Shown piece after piece: positions 1-8,035 of a stretch of 14,953 nt of DNA. The stretch is from NCBI GenBank assembly GCA_026713285.1, contig JAPOOT010000262.1:1-14953 (forward strand). Direction: 5' to 3'. Source of the stretch: Gemmatimonadota bacterium. Lineage in GTDB: Bacteria; JAAXHH01. The position numbers and the translations under genes were made by a program. The stretch's first letter is position 1; every line of letters begins with the position of its first letter. The notes below the pieces were generated by a model that saw only the letters and a list, made by a program, of their open reading frames with translations, had not been told where the DNA came from and did not search any database.

Positions 1-320
1 CGATCCCCATCGCCTCTCCCCAACATCCCGATGACATACCTGGCCAGTCCCTGCGCCGCCAGGCCCACGGTGCGGGTATTGAGCCGGTTCGGCCCCGGTC
101 CCATCCGACTTCGGATGCCGCCTGTACCGAAGGCGAGGACCGAACCGAAAGCGTCCTCCAGTTCGTCGGTGTCGCCTGCATCCACGAGGGCATCGATCTC
201 ATCACGGTACGCCGCGAGGCCGGGCTCCGACGACCATTGTACCAGGGCATCCCCGGCCGTACGGGACAGGATGCCGTCTTCGGTCCAGGCGATGATCTTG
301 CTTACGCGGTGATCATTCAT
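1..320 (-). CDS. phosphoglucomutase/phosphomannomutase (alpha-D-phosphohexomutase), N-terminal part only
   Basis: This gene is not opened by a simple forward reading; translating the reverse strand from the ATG at 318-320 gives 106 residues that run off the left edge. Residues 64-70 read FGTGGIR, followed by RMGPGPNRLN (72-81) and TVGLAAQGLARYV (84-96). This is the conserved N-terminal segment of PgcA-type phosphohexomutases (FGTaGlRG.mg.G.NrmN..tv..a.qGla.Y), which interconvert hexose 1- and 6-phosphates in the cytoplasm. The phosphoserine loop and the metal and sugar-binding domains lie outside the window, so glucose versus mannose preference cannot be judged. It sits 111 bp downstream of the last membrane-protein gene on the same strand and may be the operon's last member or a separate unit. 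No good Shine-Dalgarno precedes this ATG. Family assignment is firm and the start is moderately sure. Confidence 0.85.
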   Translation of the reverse strand, partial: MNDHRVSKIIAWTEDGILSRTAGDALVQWSSEPGLAAYRDEIDALVDAGDTDELEDAFGSVLAFGTGGIRSRMGPGPNRLNTRTVGLAAQGLARYVIGMLGRGDGD

Positions 321-431
321 CTCATGAGAGGAGGATTGGGAAACCGCGGTCGATCGCCACGATTTCCGTATGGAATTCCGTGTTCCACGTAAGAAGCACT
401 GCAGTTCGTGTGTGGTGTTCCATGACCCACT

Positions 432-2387
432 TTAGAAGAACTGGAGTTCGTGGATTGACCCTCGAAAATACCAGAAGTCCACCAGGATCGCAATGGCGGC
501 GCCGAGGACATAGCCTACCATGATGCCGATCATCAGCGGCTGGACGGCCTGATAGAGGCGTACACCGCCTACCCTGATCAGGATGGTTTTCAACAGCCAG
601 GCCAGAAAGACGGGAAAGAAGGCGTTTCGCGCGGGACCGCCGGCGGCCACTACGAAACCAATCGGCGAAATGGGCCACCAGCTGAAGTAATAGCGGGCGA
701 CGCTCATACCCGTGACCATGGCCATGCCCGCGACCAGGAAGAACACCTCCGCGCCCGAAATGGTGGTACTGTTCTGCATCCAGGTTATGATCAGGTTATA
801 GAAACCGGGGTCTCCGGCGATGTTATTGTAGTAATTCGCCGCGCCGCCCAGCCGGTATCCGGAATAGGACGAGAACCCGATGGCCGTAATCGAGCTGACG
901 ACGAAGGTGACCGATGCCCAGAAGAACAGGACCCGTCCGGAGACGCCGAGTATAGACTGCATCCGCGCGACGTGGGAGGGGATGATCATCGTAAAGGTCT
1001 TCCAGTTGCGCGCGAAGGCGCTTCCCAGGCCCAGGGCCGTCAGGTTCTGCGGCGACAGCGAGGCGGAGCCCAGCATGCCCACCGTAAACTGGTGGGCGTT
1101 GATGGGCAGGTCCAGGAAGACCAGCCCCGATTCCGCCATCACGCGGCACAATGCGAAGTAGAAGAGGAAAAGCAGGACGAGAAAGACGGCGATCACCGGG
1201 AAGGACATGCCGATCACGTGCAGCCACCAGGAGATGTAGGCCATGCCGCAGGCGCCCGTGACCAGGGCTGCCCGGTAGGAAATGAACTCGTCTTCGTCGC
1301 GCAGGTTCGTTTCGTGTCCCCGCACGTGGCGCCACACCGTCGCCAGGTGCCGCCGCGCGATCCAGAAACCCCAGAGCGCGAAGGCGATCATGCCCCCGAT
1401 GAACTGCACGGCGACCAGTCCGCCCGGTATGGCCGTACCCGAGGCGGCGACAACGCCGACCCGGGCCAGGATGCCCTGCTGTAGCGTATTGATGATCTGG
1501 AACAGCCACACGCTGAACAGGATATCCACGTTGATGAAGTAGGAGAAGGCAAAGGTGAGGACGTTCATTCGGATGGGATGCGCCGGAAAAGCATGTCCGA
1601 AATTAACGCTGAGCACGGTGCTCGCGTCGACGGGAAAGGACGACCACTGGGTCCAGTACGATGCGGTGTTCCAGAGCATGATGGAGAAGGTGACCACCGC
1701 GCCGGTGATGAACATGCGGTTTCGCATGATCGTCGGCAGGACGGCGTCCGGCTCATCCTTCGTTTCCGTCATGACGACCGGCGCCTGGACGAGGGGATAG
1801 GAAAGCCGCTCGTGCTCGACCCACTGCCTGCGCATCAGGATGACGAAGCAGATACCCACGGCCAGGAGGCCGCCAAAGAAAGACAGCCACCAGAACGACG
1901 GAATGATCCAGGCCGCCCAGGGGATCGGCATGCTTCCCGGAAGGCCCCAGTAATAGTCCCGGTTCGCGTTCTGTTCGTTCGTGACGATGAGCCAGTCGGG
2001 CAGATAGGCGAAGAACATCTCGCGCCACTGGTTCTCGGGCGACGCGTAGTATTCCGCCGTGGCCATCACGTTCACGACGTAGTTGGACATGCCCCAGGTC
2101 GGCACCATGAAACCGACCCAGCCAAGTACGAAAACGAAGAGGACTTCTTTGTCCCGCAATCCCAGTGACGGACGGATCGCCTTGACCAGCAGGTTGGGAC
2201 CCAGGACACCCAGCAGGAAGGGAATCAGCAGGGCGAGATCTATGTGGGCGAAGGTAAGGTGCACATACCCCAGGTGGTAGTTGCTCGACACGGAGAAGAG
2301 ATTGACGACGACGGCCAGGGCCAGGCCCGCCGCCACCGCCCGGGGCGTTACCACCTTCGAGGAGGTTCTTTCTTCCAGTTCGCTCAT
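432..2387 (-). CDS. polytopic membrane protein, DUF6785/DUF6784 type (paralogue 1)
   Basis: A 651-residue integral membrane protein with roughly 13-14 hydrophobic segments, for example around residues 17-35, 48-70, 82-100, 158-185, 226-240, 275-300, 325-345, 375-420, 484-505, 545-566, 588-604 and 616-640. It resembles the uncharacterised DUF6785/DUF6784 membrane proteins common in Planctomycetes and Latescibacterota. The function is unknown; a transport role is an inference from topology. An ATG 10 codons upstream (at 2417) keeps the frame, but starting at 2387 makes the protein exactly 651 residues and aligns it end to end with its neighbour, so I prefer 2387. Neither start has a good Shine-Dalgarno. 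Conserved landmarks are HLTFAHIDL (43-51), NEQNANRDYYWGLP (137-150), RRQWVEHERLSYPL (186-199) and AESGLVFLDLP (418-428). The charged tract NLRDEDEF (361-368) is probably an exposed loop. Confidence 0.85.
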   Translation of the reverse strand: MSELEERTSSKVVTPRAVAAGLALAVVVNLFSVSSNYHLGYVHLTFAHIDLALLIPFLLGVLGPNLLVKAIRPSLGLRDKEVLFVFVLGWVGFMVPTWGMSNYVVNVMATAEYYASPENQWREMFFAYLPDWLIVTNEQNANRDYYWGLPGSMPIPWAAWIIPSFWWLSFFGGLLAVGICFVILMRRQWVEHERLSYPLVQAPVVMTETKDEPDAVLPTIMRNRMFITGAVVTFSIMLWNTASYWTQWSSFPVDASTVLSVNFGHAFPAHPIRMNVLTFAFSYFINVDILFSVWLFQIINTLQQGILARVGVVAASGTAIPGGLVAVQFIGGMIAFALWGFWIARRHLATVWRHVRGHETNLRDEDEFISYRAALVTGACGMAYISWWLHVIGMSFPVIAVFLVLLFLFYFALCRVMAESGLVFLDLPINAHQFTVGMLGSASLSPQNLTALGLGSAFARNWKTFTMIIPSHVARMQSILGVSGRVLFFWASVTFVVSSITAIGFSSYSGYRLGGAANYYNNIAGDPGFYNLIITWMQNSTTISGAEVFFLVAGMAMVTGMSVARYYFSWWPISPIGFVVAAGGPARNAFFPVFLAWLLKTILIRVGGVRLYQAVQPLMIGIMVGYVLGAAIAILVDFWYFRGSIHELQFF

Positions 2388-2425
2388 GCTCGGTACGGCG
2401 CGCCGCGATCTGCGCATTGTTCGGT

Positions 2426-2453
2426 GCCGTCGCCGGCGCGTTCACCGGACGGC
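2426..2453 (-). other. intercistronic stem-loop between the two membrane-protein genes
   Basis: In the gap between the paralogues, GCCGTC at 2426-2431 pairs with GACGGC at 2448-2453, and an inner CGG/CCG pair continues the stem after a small bulge. No T-run follows on either strand, so it is not a convincing terminator. It could slow RNA decay or set relative expression of the two genes. The pairing is visible; the role is inference. Confidence 0.35.
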
Positions 2454-2477
2454 AAGTGGCCCATGACGGGTCCCGTT

Positions 2478-4433
2478 TCAAAAGGAATGGGGATTATGTA
2501 CGGCTCCGGGAAAATACAGCACATCCGCCAGGATAGCAATGGAAGCGCCGAGGACGTAGCCCACGAGGATGCCGATCATCAACGGCTGAATGGCATGGTA
2601 TAGCCGCACGCCGCCTGCCCTGATCAGGAGGGTTTTCAACAGCCAGGCGAGAAGGACCGGGAAGAAGGCGTTGCGGGGCGGGCCGCCGGCCGCCACCACG
2701 AAGCCGATGGGTGATATGGGCCACCAGCTGAAGAAGTAACGGCAGACAGTCATACCCAGGACCATCGCCATGCCCGCGACCAGAAAGAACACCTCGGAAC
2801 CGGAAATCATCGTGCTGTTCTTCATCCAGCTGATGATCAGGTCGTAGAATCCGGGGTGACCCGCGATATCGGCGTAGAAGTTCGACGCGCCGCCGAGCCG
2901 GTATCCGGAATAGGCCGTGAAGCCGACGGCGGAAATCGCGCTGAGGGAGAAGGCGACGGCGCTCCAGAAGAATAGCGTGCGCCCCTCGACGCCGATCACC
3001 GATCTCAGCCGCGCGACGTGGGACGGAATGATCATGGGAAAGGTCTTCCAGTTGCGCGCGAATGCGCTTCCCAGGCCCAGCGCCGTCAGGTTCCGGGGTG
3101 AAAGCGAAGCGGAGCCCAGCATGGCGACGGTAAACTGGTGAGCGTTAACTGGAAGGTCCAGGAAAACGAGTCCGGATTCCGCCATTACGCGGCAGAAGGC
3201 GAAGTAGAATAAGAACAGCACCGTCAGAAACGCGGCGATTACCGGAAAGGACATGCCCACGGCGTGCAACCACCACACGATGTAGGCCATGCCGCACGCC
3301 CCGGTGATCACGGCCGTCCGGTAGGAAAAGAACTCGTCCTCGTCACGAAGGTTCGTGGCGCCTCCCAGCACATGTCGCCACACCGTCGCCAGATGCCGCC
3401 GCGCGATCCAGATCCCCCAGAGCGCGAAGGCGATCATCCCGCCGATGAACTGAACCGTGACCAGCCCTCCAGGCACGGCGGTTCCCGAATCTGCGATGAT
3501 GCCGAGCCGGGCCAGGACGCCTTGCTCCAGCGTGTTGATGATCTGGAAGAGCCAGACGCTGAACAGGATGTCCACGTTGATGAAGTAGGAGAATGCAAAG
3601 GTAAGGACGTTCATGCGAATGATTTGAACCGGGAAGGCGCGGCCGATCTCGATATTGATCAGGAACTTCGTGTCGATGGGAAAGGACGTCCACTGCGTCC
3701 AGTATGATACCGTGTTCCAAAGCATGAGGGAAAACGTGACCGTAGCGCCGGTGATGAACAGCCGGTTTCGCATGATCGACGGCAGGACCGAATCCGTTTC
3801 GTCGTCCGCATCCGTCATGACGACCGCCGTCTGCGCGAGGGGATAGGAAAGGCGCTCGTGCTCGGCCCATTGCCGGCGCATCAGGACGACATAGCAGAGG
3901 CCGACGGCTAGCAGGCCGGCGAAAAAGGAAAACCACCAGAACACGGGAATGATCCACGCCGCCCATGGAATCGGAGCGCCGGCGGGAAGGCCCCAGTAGT
4001 AGTCCCGGTTCGCGTTCTGTTCGTTCCTGATAATTACCCAGTCCGGGAGAAAGGGGAAAATCAGTTCGCGCCACTGGTTCTCGGGCGTGGCGTAGTATTC
4101 CGCCGTGGCCATCATGCCGACCAGGTAGTTCGACATGCCATAGGTGGGTACCATGAAACCGATCCAGCCCAGGACGAAGACGAACAGGAGTTCCTTGTTT
4201 CGCAGTCCCCACGACGGATTGATCGCCTTGACCAGGATATTGGGGCCCAGTACGCCCAGGAAGAACGGGATCAGCAGGCCGAGGTCGATATGGGCGAAGG
4301 TGAGATGGGTAAACCCGACGAGATAACTGGTCGACACCGACAGGATGTTGACCGCGACGGCCAGCGCCAGACCCATGATGATGGCCCGGGGGGTCGCTGC
4401 GCGCGGGCTGGACGGGTCGACCGTATCGGTCAT
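2478..4433 (-). CDS. polytopic membrane protein, DUF6785/DUF6784 type (paralogue 2)
   Basis: A second 651-residue membrane protein, colinear with the one just downstream and roughly three quarters identical to it by eye. The cores are near identical, such as SASLSP.NLTALGLGSAFAR. Divergence concentrates in the first 15 residues, in the loop near residues 250-272 and in the last 12 residues. Its ATG overlaps the stop of the upstream peptidase gene in an ATGA arrangement, so its translation is probably coupled to the peptidase. The family is of unknown function; about 13-14 membrane segments and the pairing with a peptidase and an ATP-grasp ligase are compatible with transport of peptides or related compounds, which is inference. 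The two copies could form a heteromeric complex or handle different substrates. Nothing suggests either copy is decaying. Confidence 0.87.
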   Translation of the reverse strand: MTDTVDPSSPRAATPRAIIMGLALAVAVNILSVSTSYLVGFTHLTFAHIDLGLLIPFFLGVLGPNILVKAINPSWGLRNKELLFVFVLGWIGFMVPTYGMSNYLVGMMATAEYYATPENQWRELIFPFLPDWVIIRNEQNANRDYYWGLPAGAPIPWAAWIIPVFWWFSFFAGLLAVGLCYVVLMRRQWAEHERLSYPLAQTAVVMTDADDETDSVLPSIMRNRLFITGATVTFSLMLWNTVSYWTQWTSFPIDTKFLINIEIGRAFPVQIIRMNVLTFAFSYFINVDILFSVWLFQIINTLEQGVLARLGIIADSGTAVPGGLVTVQFIGGMIAFALWGIWIARRHLATVWRHVLGGATNLRDEDEFFSYRTAVITGACGMAYIVWWLHAVGMSFPVIAAFLTVLFLFYFAFCRVMAESGLVFLDLPVNAHQFTVAMLGSASLSPRNLTALGLGSAFARNWKTFPMIIPSHVARLRSVIGVEGRTLFFWSAVAFSLSAISAVGFTAYSGYRLGGASNFYADIAGHPGFYDLIISWMKNSTMISGSEVFFLVAGMAMVLGMTVCRYFFSWWPISPIGFVVAAGGPPRNAFFPVLLAWLLKTLLIRAGGVRLYHAIQPLMIGILVGYVLGASIAILADVLYFPGAVHNPHSF

Positions 4434-5923
4434 AGGCTATACAGGGAGCTGTACTTATCGCGTACGTAAGCCAGGAAGTAATCCGCCGAAAGCGCTTCGC
4501 CGGTGACGTGCCGCACGAGTTCACCGGCGCGGTAGGTCATGCCGGGCCGATGGATGCGGTCCCTGAGCCAGTCCCGCAGGGGAAGCAATTCTCCGCGTGC
4601 GATTCGTTCCGTCAGGCCGTGTATTTCCCGCTCGGCGGCGCGGTAGAACTGGGCGGCGTAGAGATTCCCAAGGGTATAGGTGGGGAAATACCCGAAACTC
4701 CCGTGCGACCAGTGGATGTCCTGCAGCACGCCGTCCCGGTCGTCCGGCGGCGAAATGCCGAGAAAGGCCTTCATCTTCTCGTTCCATACCGCCGACAGAT
4801 CGCCCGCCGCGTATTCGTCCGTGAACAGTCCGCGCTCTATTTCGAACCGGAGCAGGATGTGGAGATTGTAGGTGATTTCATCGGCTTCGACACGGATGAG
4901 CGAGGGTTTCACCTCGTTAACCGCGGCGTAGACTTCTTCTTCGCTCACGTCCGCCGAGTTTTCAGGGAATATCGCCGAGAACTCGGGGTAGAAGTACCGC
5001 CAGAAGGCCCGGCTCCGCCCGACCATGTTTTCCCACATACGGGATTGGGACTCGTGTATGCCGAGGGACACCGAAGCCCCGCGGGGCGTGCCCTCGTGCT
5101 CCGGGTCGTGTCCCTGTTCATAGAGACCGTGCCCCGCCTCGTGGATCACGCCGTAGAAGGATTGCATGGGGAGCGTCTCGGAATACCGGGTCGTCATTCG
5201 GACGTCGTTGACGCCCATGTGCGTGCAGAATGGATGGGGTGATATGTCCAGGCGGCCTGCCTCGAAATCGAAGCCCATGCGTTCGGCGGCCTTGACGCCC
5301 ATGCGCCGCTGGTCGTCGACGGGGTAGTTCCGCGCCAGGAAATCGGTGCGAGGCTTGACGCCCGAGTCGGCGATGCGCTGCACCAGGTCCACGAGGGGAC
5401 CACGGATAGAATCGAAGACCGCCGCGGTCTCTTTCGTCGAAGCGTAAGGCTCGTATTCATCGAGCAGCGCGTCATAGGGTTCGTCCTCGTATCCCACCGC
5501 CTCGGCGACCTCGCGCTGGAGGGCGACCAGCTTGTCTACCCTCGGGGCGAAAGCCGGGAAGTCATCCTCCTGCCGGGCCTTGATCCACACGCTGATGGCC
5601 GCCGAACTCGTTTCCGCCAGGTCCTTGACCAGGCCGACGGGGATCTTTACCGCCCGGTCGCTGAAACGGGAAATCTCGCGGACGTTGACCTCTTCGTCGG
5701 CCGTCAGCGATTCGGAACGGGCCCCGTCCAGCGCGCCACGCATTTCATCGGAGGTGATCCGTTCGTGGGCCATGCCTGAGAGCGTGGCGAGTTGCCGTCC
5801 CCGGCTGGCCGCGCCCTTCGTGGGCATGTAGGTTTCCTGGTCCCACCCCATCAGGGCCAGGGCGGCGTACAGATCACTTATCTCCCCATAGATCTCCATT
5901 ACCCGTTCATAGTGCTTTGGCAC
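4430..5923 (-). CDS. M32 family metallocarboxypeptidase (carboxypeptidase Taq type)
   Basis: A 497-residue cytoplasmic zinc carboxypeptidase that removes C-terminal amino acids from peptides. All M32 signature motifs are present in order: HPF (230-232), DVRMTT (240-245), the zinc motif HEAGH (261-265), HESQ (290-293), IRVEAD (343-348) and GVLQDIHW (398-405). Length matches the family norm of about 500, and no catalytic residue is missing, so it should be active. The start is GTG at 5921-5923, preceded by GGGAG with a 9-nt spacer. No other in-frame start is better placed. It lies 80 bp downstream of the ATP-grasp gene, and its stop overlaps the start of the next membrane protein by 4 bp. The context suggests it acts on peptides that the neighbouring membrane proteins import or that the ligase makes. 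The last point is inference; family and activity class are firm. Confidence 0.96.
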   Translation of the reverse strand: MPKHYERVMEIYGEISDLYAALALMGWDQETYMPTKGAASRGRQLATLSGMAHERITSDEMRGALDGARSESLTADEEVNVREISRFSDRAVKIPVGLVKDLAETSSAAISVWIKARQEDDFPAFAPRVDKLVALQREVAEAVGYEDEPYDALLDEYEPYASTKETAAVFDSIRGPLVDLVQRIADSGVKPRTDFLARNYPVDDQRRMGVKAAERMGFDFEAGRLDISPHPFCTHMGVNDVRMTTRYSETLPMQSFYGVIHEAGHGLYEQGHDPEHEGTPRGASVSLGIHESQSRMWENMVGRSRAFWRYFYPEFSAIFPENSADVSEEEVYAAVNEVKPSLIRVEADEITYNLHILLRFEIERGLFTDEYAAGDLSAVWNEKMKAFLGISPPDDRDGVLQDIHWSHGSFGYFPTYTLGNLYAAQFYRAAEREIHGLTERIARGELLPLRDWLRDRIHRPGMTYRAGELVRHVTGEALSADYFLAYVRDKYSSLYSL

Positions 5924-6003
5924 GGCGTATATCTCCCTTGTCTGGAACCGCTCTGACTGTTTCTCGTCTGTCAGGAGGCTTCCGCGAGCGGTATCGTTTC
6001 TCT

Positions 6004-7335
6004 CTAGTTGCCCAGGACCCGGTGGACGCGCAATTCAAGCAGGCCATGGGCCCTTCGAAGTACCTGTTCCACCTGGCCGGATTGATCTCCTCGTGCGAAT
6101 ATGAAACCGGGGTAGCTCGCGCCTTCGGGAAGCGGAGTCAGCAGGTCGCCTTCCTTTGCGGTGATAACCACGTCTTCCACGCCCGGAACCTTCTTCGCCG
6201 CTTCGACACCGTCGTACCGCAGGAACTGTCCGCTTTCCGGAACGGGCAGCATCATCACGCCCGCGGCCATCGTCTCGCCCGCGGCCATCGTCTCGCCCGC
6301 GGCCTTCGTCTCGCCCGTACCTCGCCCGAAGTCCGTCGCGTCGAGACCGGTACCGCTCGTGTCCTGTCCCAGGGCGTGACGCAGGATGAGTTCCTCCAGG
6401 GACAGCCCGAGTCCGAACTCCAGGACGCGCGAGCAGAGCCCCCCGATGGATCGGCCGGCGATTTCAATGATCCTGGCCTCGCCGTGGTGGATGCGCAGTT
6501 CGGCGTGGACCGGACCCTCCGACAGGCCCACGGCCGTGGAAGCCCTTTGTACGGCTTCGGCCACGACCTGTTGCGTCTTGCCGTGCAAGCGCGAAGGCGT
6601 TACGTAAATCGACTCCTCGAAATAGGGCCCCTCCAGCGGATCGGGCTTGTCGAACAGCGCGAGCACGCGCAGCAGTCCGCCGGTCAGTAATCCCTCCAGG
6701 GCTATCTCTGCGCCTGGTATGTAGGACTCCACCATGATGCGTCGGGCGTCGGGGTCGAGGCTCGGCGGCCTGTCCGTCGCGCTGTCGAGTATGTGGCTGA
6801 TTCTCCGGAATGCTTCTATAAAGCCTGATGGCGAGTCGGCCCGTATTACGCCCCGGCTGCCCGATAACAGGACGGGTTTGAGCACACAGGGGTAAGGTTG
6901 CTCCAGCGCGATTTCCTCGACGGGGATAGACAGGTCGAACCGGGCGAAATACGGGTTCCATTCCCCTGCACCCGAGAGCATTTCGCGCATGCGGTACTTG
7001 TTGCGCGCGGCGACGGCCGCTTCGGGCGTGTTGTGCGGAAGATCGAGGGTTTCACATGCCCTCGCGGCGATCTCTGTGGTGTAGTCGTCGACGGGTACGA
7101 TGGCATCGAGGGTATGATCGCGGGCGTAGGCCACGATCTCCTCCACGGCCTGCGACACGTATCTCAGCCGAAGCGACAGGGGAACGTCCCACGCTTCCGC
7201 CAGCATGTGGCAGAAATCCGAACCCACGACGACTTCAATGCCCATACGCTGCGCCGCAGCCAGAAACGGATCCGCGCGATAGGTCGTCGTCGGCATCAGG
7301 AGCAGTAGTTTTTTAGAGCGGGTCTCTGCTGGCAT
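6004..7335 (-). CDS. ATP-grasp ligase with C-terminal LAL_C2-like domain (putative amino-acid or peptide ligase)
   Basis: A 443-residue cytoplasmic protein. Residues 8-110 look like a pre-ATP-grasp Rossmann-like domain (LLLLMPTTTYRADPF near the start). The ATP-grasp core follows, with NKYRMREML (112-120), the nucleotide-binding lysine in VLKP (151-154), a Gly/Ser-rich LLSGSRGV (156-163), VESYIPGAE (202-210), and the acidic metal-binding strands HAELRI (277-282) and IIEIAGR (289-295). A C-terminal domain of about 80 residues (363-443) resembles the LAL_C2 extension of L-amino-acid ligases. ATP-grasp enzymes of this type join a carboxylate to an amine through an acyl-phosphate; the substrate cannot be read from sequence. 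The linker at 341-358 holds three GETxAA hexapeptides from an 18-bp DNA repeat. No Shine-Dalgarno precedes the ATG, and a candidate promoter lies so close that the mRNA may be nearly leaderless. It probably heads the leftward operon. Confidence 0.85.
   Translation of the reverse strand: MPAETRSKKLLLLMPTTTYRADPFLAAAQRMGIEVVVGSDFCHMLAEAWDVPLSLRLRYVSQAVEEIVAYARDHTLDAIVPVDDYTTEIAARACETLDLPHNTPEAAVAARNKYRMREMLSGAGEWNPYFARFDLSIPVEEIALEQPYPCVLKPVLLSGSRGVIRADSPSGFIEAFRRISHILDSATDRPPSLDPDARRIMVESYIPGAEIALEGLLTGGLLRVLALFDKPDPLEGPYFEESIYVTPSRLHGKTQQVVAEAVQRASTAVGLSEGPVHAELRIHHGEARIIEIAGRSIGGLCSRVLEFGLGLSLEELILRHALGQDTSGTGLDATDFGRGTGETKAAGETMAAGETMAAGVMMLPVPESGQFLRYDGVEAAKKVPGVEDVVITAKEGDLLTPLPEGASYPGFIFARGDQSGQVEQVLRRAHGLLELRVHRVLGN
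6259..6312 (-). repeat. 18-bp tandem repeat, three units, inside the ATP-grasp gene
   Basis: Three adjacent 18-bp units on the plus strand (6259-6276, 6277-6294, 6295-6312), each gcccgcggccatcgtctc. The first two are identical and the third differs at one base. Because the unit is a multiple of three, it encodes in-frame hexapeptides GETxAA in the linker between the catalytic and C-terminal domains. Copy number could vary without breaking the frame. Confidence 0.9.
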
Positions 7336-7346
7336 GGTTAGACTCG

Positions 7347-7375
7347 AAAATAGGAATTTTGTCGATCGAAATCAA
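7347..7375 (-). promoter_or_regulatory. candidate promoter for the ATP-grasp operon
   Basis: On the minus strand TTGATT (7375-7370) is followed after 17 bp by TATTTT (7352-7347). Transcription would start near 7340, only about 5 nt before the ATG at 7335. This fits the lack of a Shine-Dalgarno and suggests a near-leaderless message. A second possible minus promoter further up has TTGCGT (7440-7435), an 18-bp spacer and TATACC (7416-7411). Both are pattern matches only. Confidence 0.4.
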
Positions 7376-7428
7376 TGAAATCGCCCGCCCAGTCGAGAAT
7401 ACCATACACAGGTATAGCGAAAAAAAAC

Positions 7429-7469
7429 TTGCATACGCAACCGCGTAGAAAATATATTGCACGTACAAT
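7429..7469 (+). promoter_or_regulatory. candidate HU promoter with overlapping palindrome
   Basis: TTGCAT (7429-7434), an 18-bp spacer and TATATT (7453-7458) form a plausible sigma70-type promoter for the HU gene, giving a 5' leader of about 110 nt. The -10 overlaps ATTGCACGTACAAT (7456-7469), whose outer ATTG/CAAT and central ACGT are palindromic, a possible operator. The -35 box is adjacent to a minus-strand -35 candidate, so divergent control is possible. A second inverted repeat, ATACC/GGTAT, lies at 7400-7416. Confidence 0.45.
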
Positions 7470-7574
7470 TCGCTTAAATCACCCGCAGGCACGGGACCTT
7501 AGAACGGTCTGTCGCGGGAATTCTCGCACCTTATCGGGTGCATTACTCCCATTATTTCATCTGGAGGGTAATCA

Positions 7575-7847
7575 ATGAATCGCACAGAATTGGCCGGTAA
7601 GGTCGCTGATGCTACCGGGTTGTCCAAAGCGCAAGCCGATAGCGCGGTCGCCGCAGCACTCGACGCCATCAAGAGCAGTCTCAGTGACGGCGATTCCGTC
7701 ACGCTGATCGGCTTCGGCACGTTCAGCGTATCGAATCGTGCTGCTCGCCAGGGGCGAAATCCCGGTACGGGAGAGTCCATTACGATCGCTGCGAGAAACG
7801 TGGCCAAGTTTACGGCGGGCAAGGCTTTAAAAGACGCCATAGGCTAA
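7575..7847 (+). CDS. HU/IHF-family DNA-binding protein
   Basis: A 90-residue histone-like protein, the standard size for HU. It shows the N-terminal dimerisation helices (MNRTELAGKV to about residue 37), the family signature GFGTF (46-50), the DNA-binding beta-arm with RAARQGRNPGTGE (55-67) and the C-terminal KFTAGKALKDA (78-88). The RNP at 61-63 contains the proline that intercalates into bent DNA. It acts in the nucleoid as a homodimer or heterodimer, bending and compacting DNA. The start is supported by GGAGG at 7563-7567 with a 7-nt spacer. It is probably monocistronic, with its own promoter upstream and a hairpin just downstream. HU and IHF subunits cannot be separated with confidence from sequence alone, although the general HU form is more likely. 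Confidence 0.96.
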   Translation: MNRTELAGKVADATGLSKAQADSAVAAALDAIKSSLSDGDSVTLIGFGTFSVSNRAARQGRNPGTGESITIAARNVAKFTAGKALKDAIG

Positions 7848-7857
7848 GAAAAGCTAC

Positions 7858-7890
7858 GGGCCCGTCCGGCCCCATCGGTCGGACAGGCCC
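7858..7890. terminator. hairpin after the HU gene
   Basis: GGGCCCGTCCG (7858-7868) pairs with CGGACAGGCCC (7880-7890) with one mismatch and an 11-nt loop. The plus strand has only TGTT afterwards, so termination of HU transcripts may be weak. On the minus strand the stem is followed by GTAGCTTTTCTT, so it might also stop leftward read-through. Confidence 0.55.
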
Positions 7891-7994
7891 TGTTGAACGG
7901 TTCACGGACAGCCGGCCGGAGAGTCCTGCCGGAGCGATTGAAAGCATAAGTCGCCGGGTAGTGACGGCATGTCTGTATTTTTGAAAACGGATCC

Positions 7995-8035
7995 TTGAAT
8001 CGTTCGTTTTTTTGCCTATTATAGCACACGTGTGC
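7995..8035 (+). promoter_or_regulatory. promoter with palindromic site at the transcription start
   Basis: TTGAAT (7995-8000) and TATTAT (8017-8022) are spaced by 16 bp. Immediately downstream is the perfect 12-bp palindrome GCACACGTGTGC (8024-8035), covering the expected start site near 8029. That is a typical position for a repressor operator. The leader to the proposed TTG start would be about 85 nt. Confidence 0.5.

Noticed and set aside
322..423. 33-codon minus-strand ORF in the gap between the first membrane-protein gene and the phosphohexomutase
   Set aside because: It has no ribosome-binding site and no recognisable features, and the gap is short. Chance is the simpler explanation, although its stop lies one base from the next ATG.
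6259..6312. Short CRISPR-like array
   Set aside because: The units abut without spacers and are in frame inside a coding gene, so this is a simple tandem repeat.
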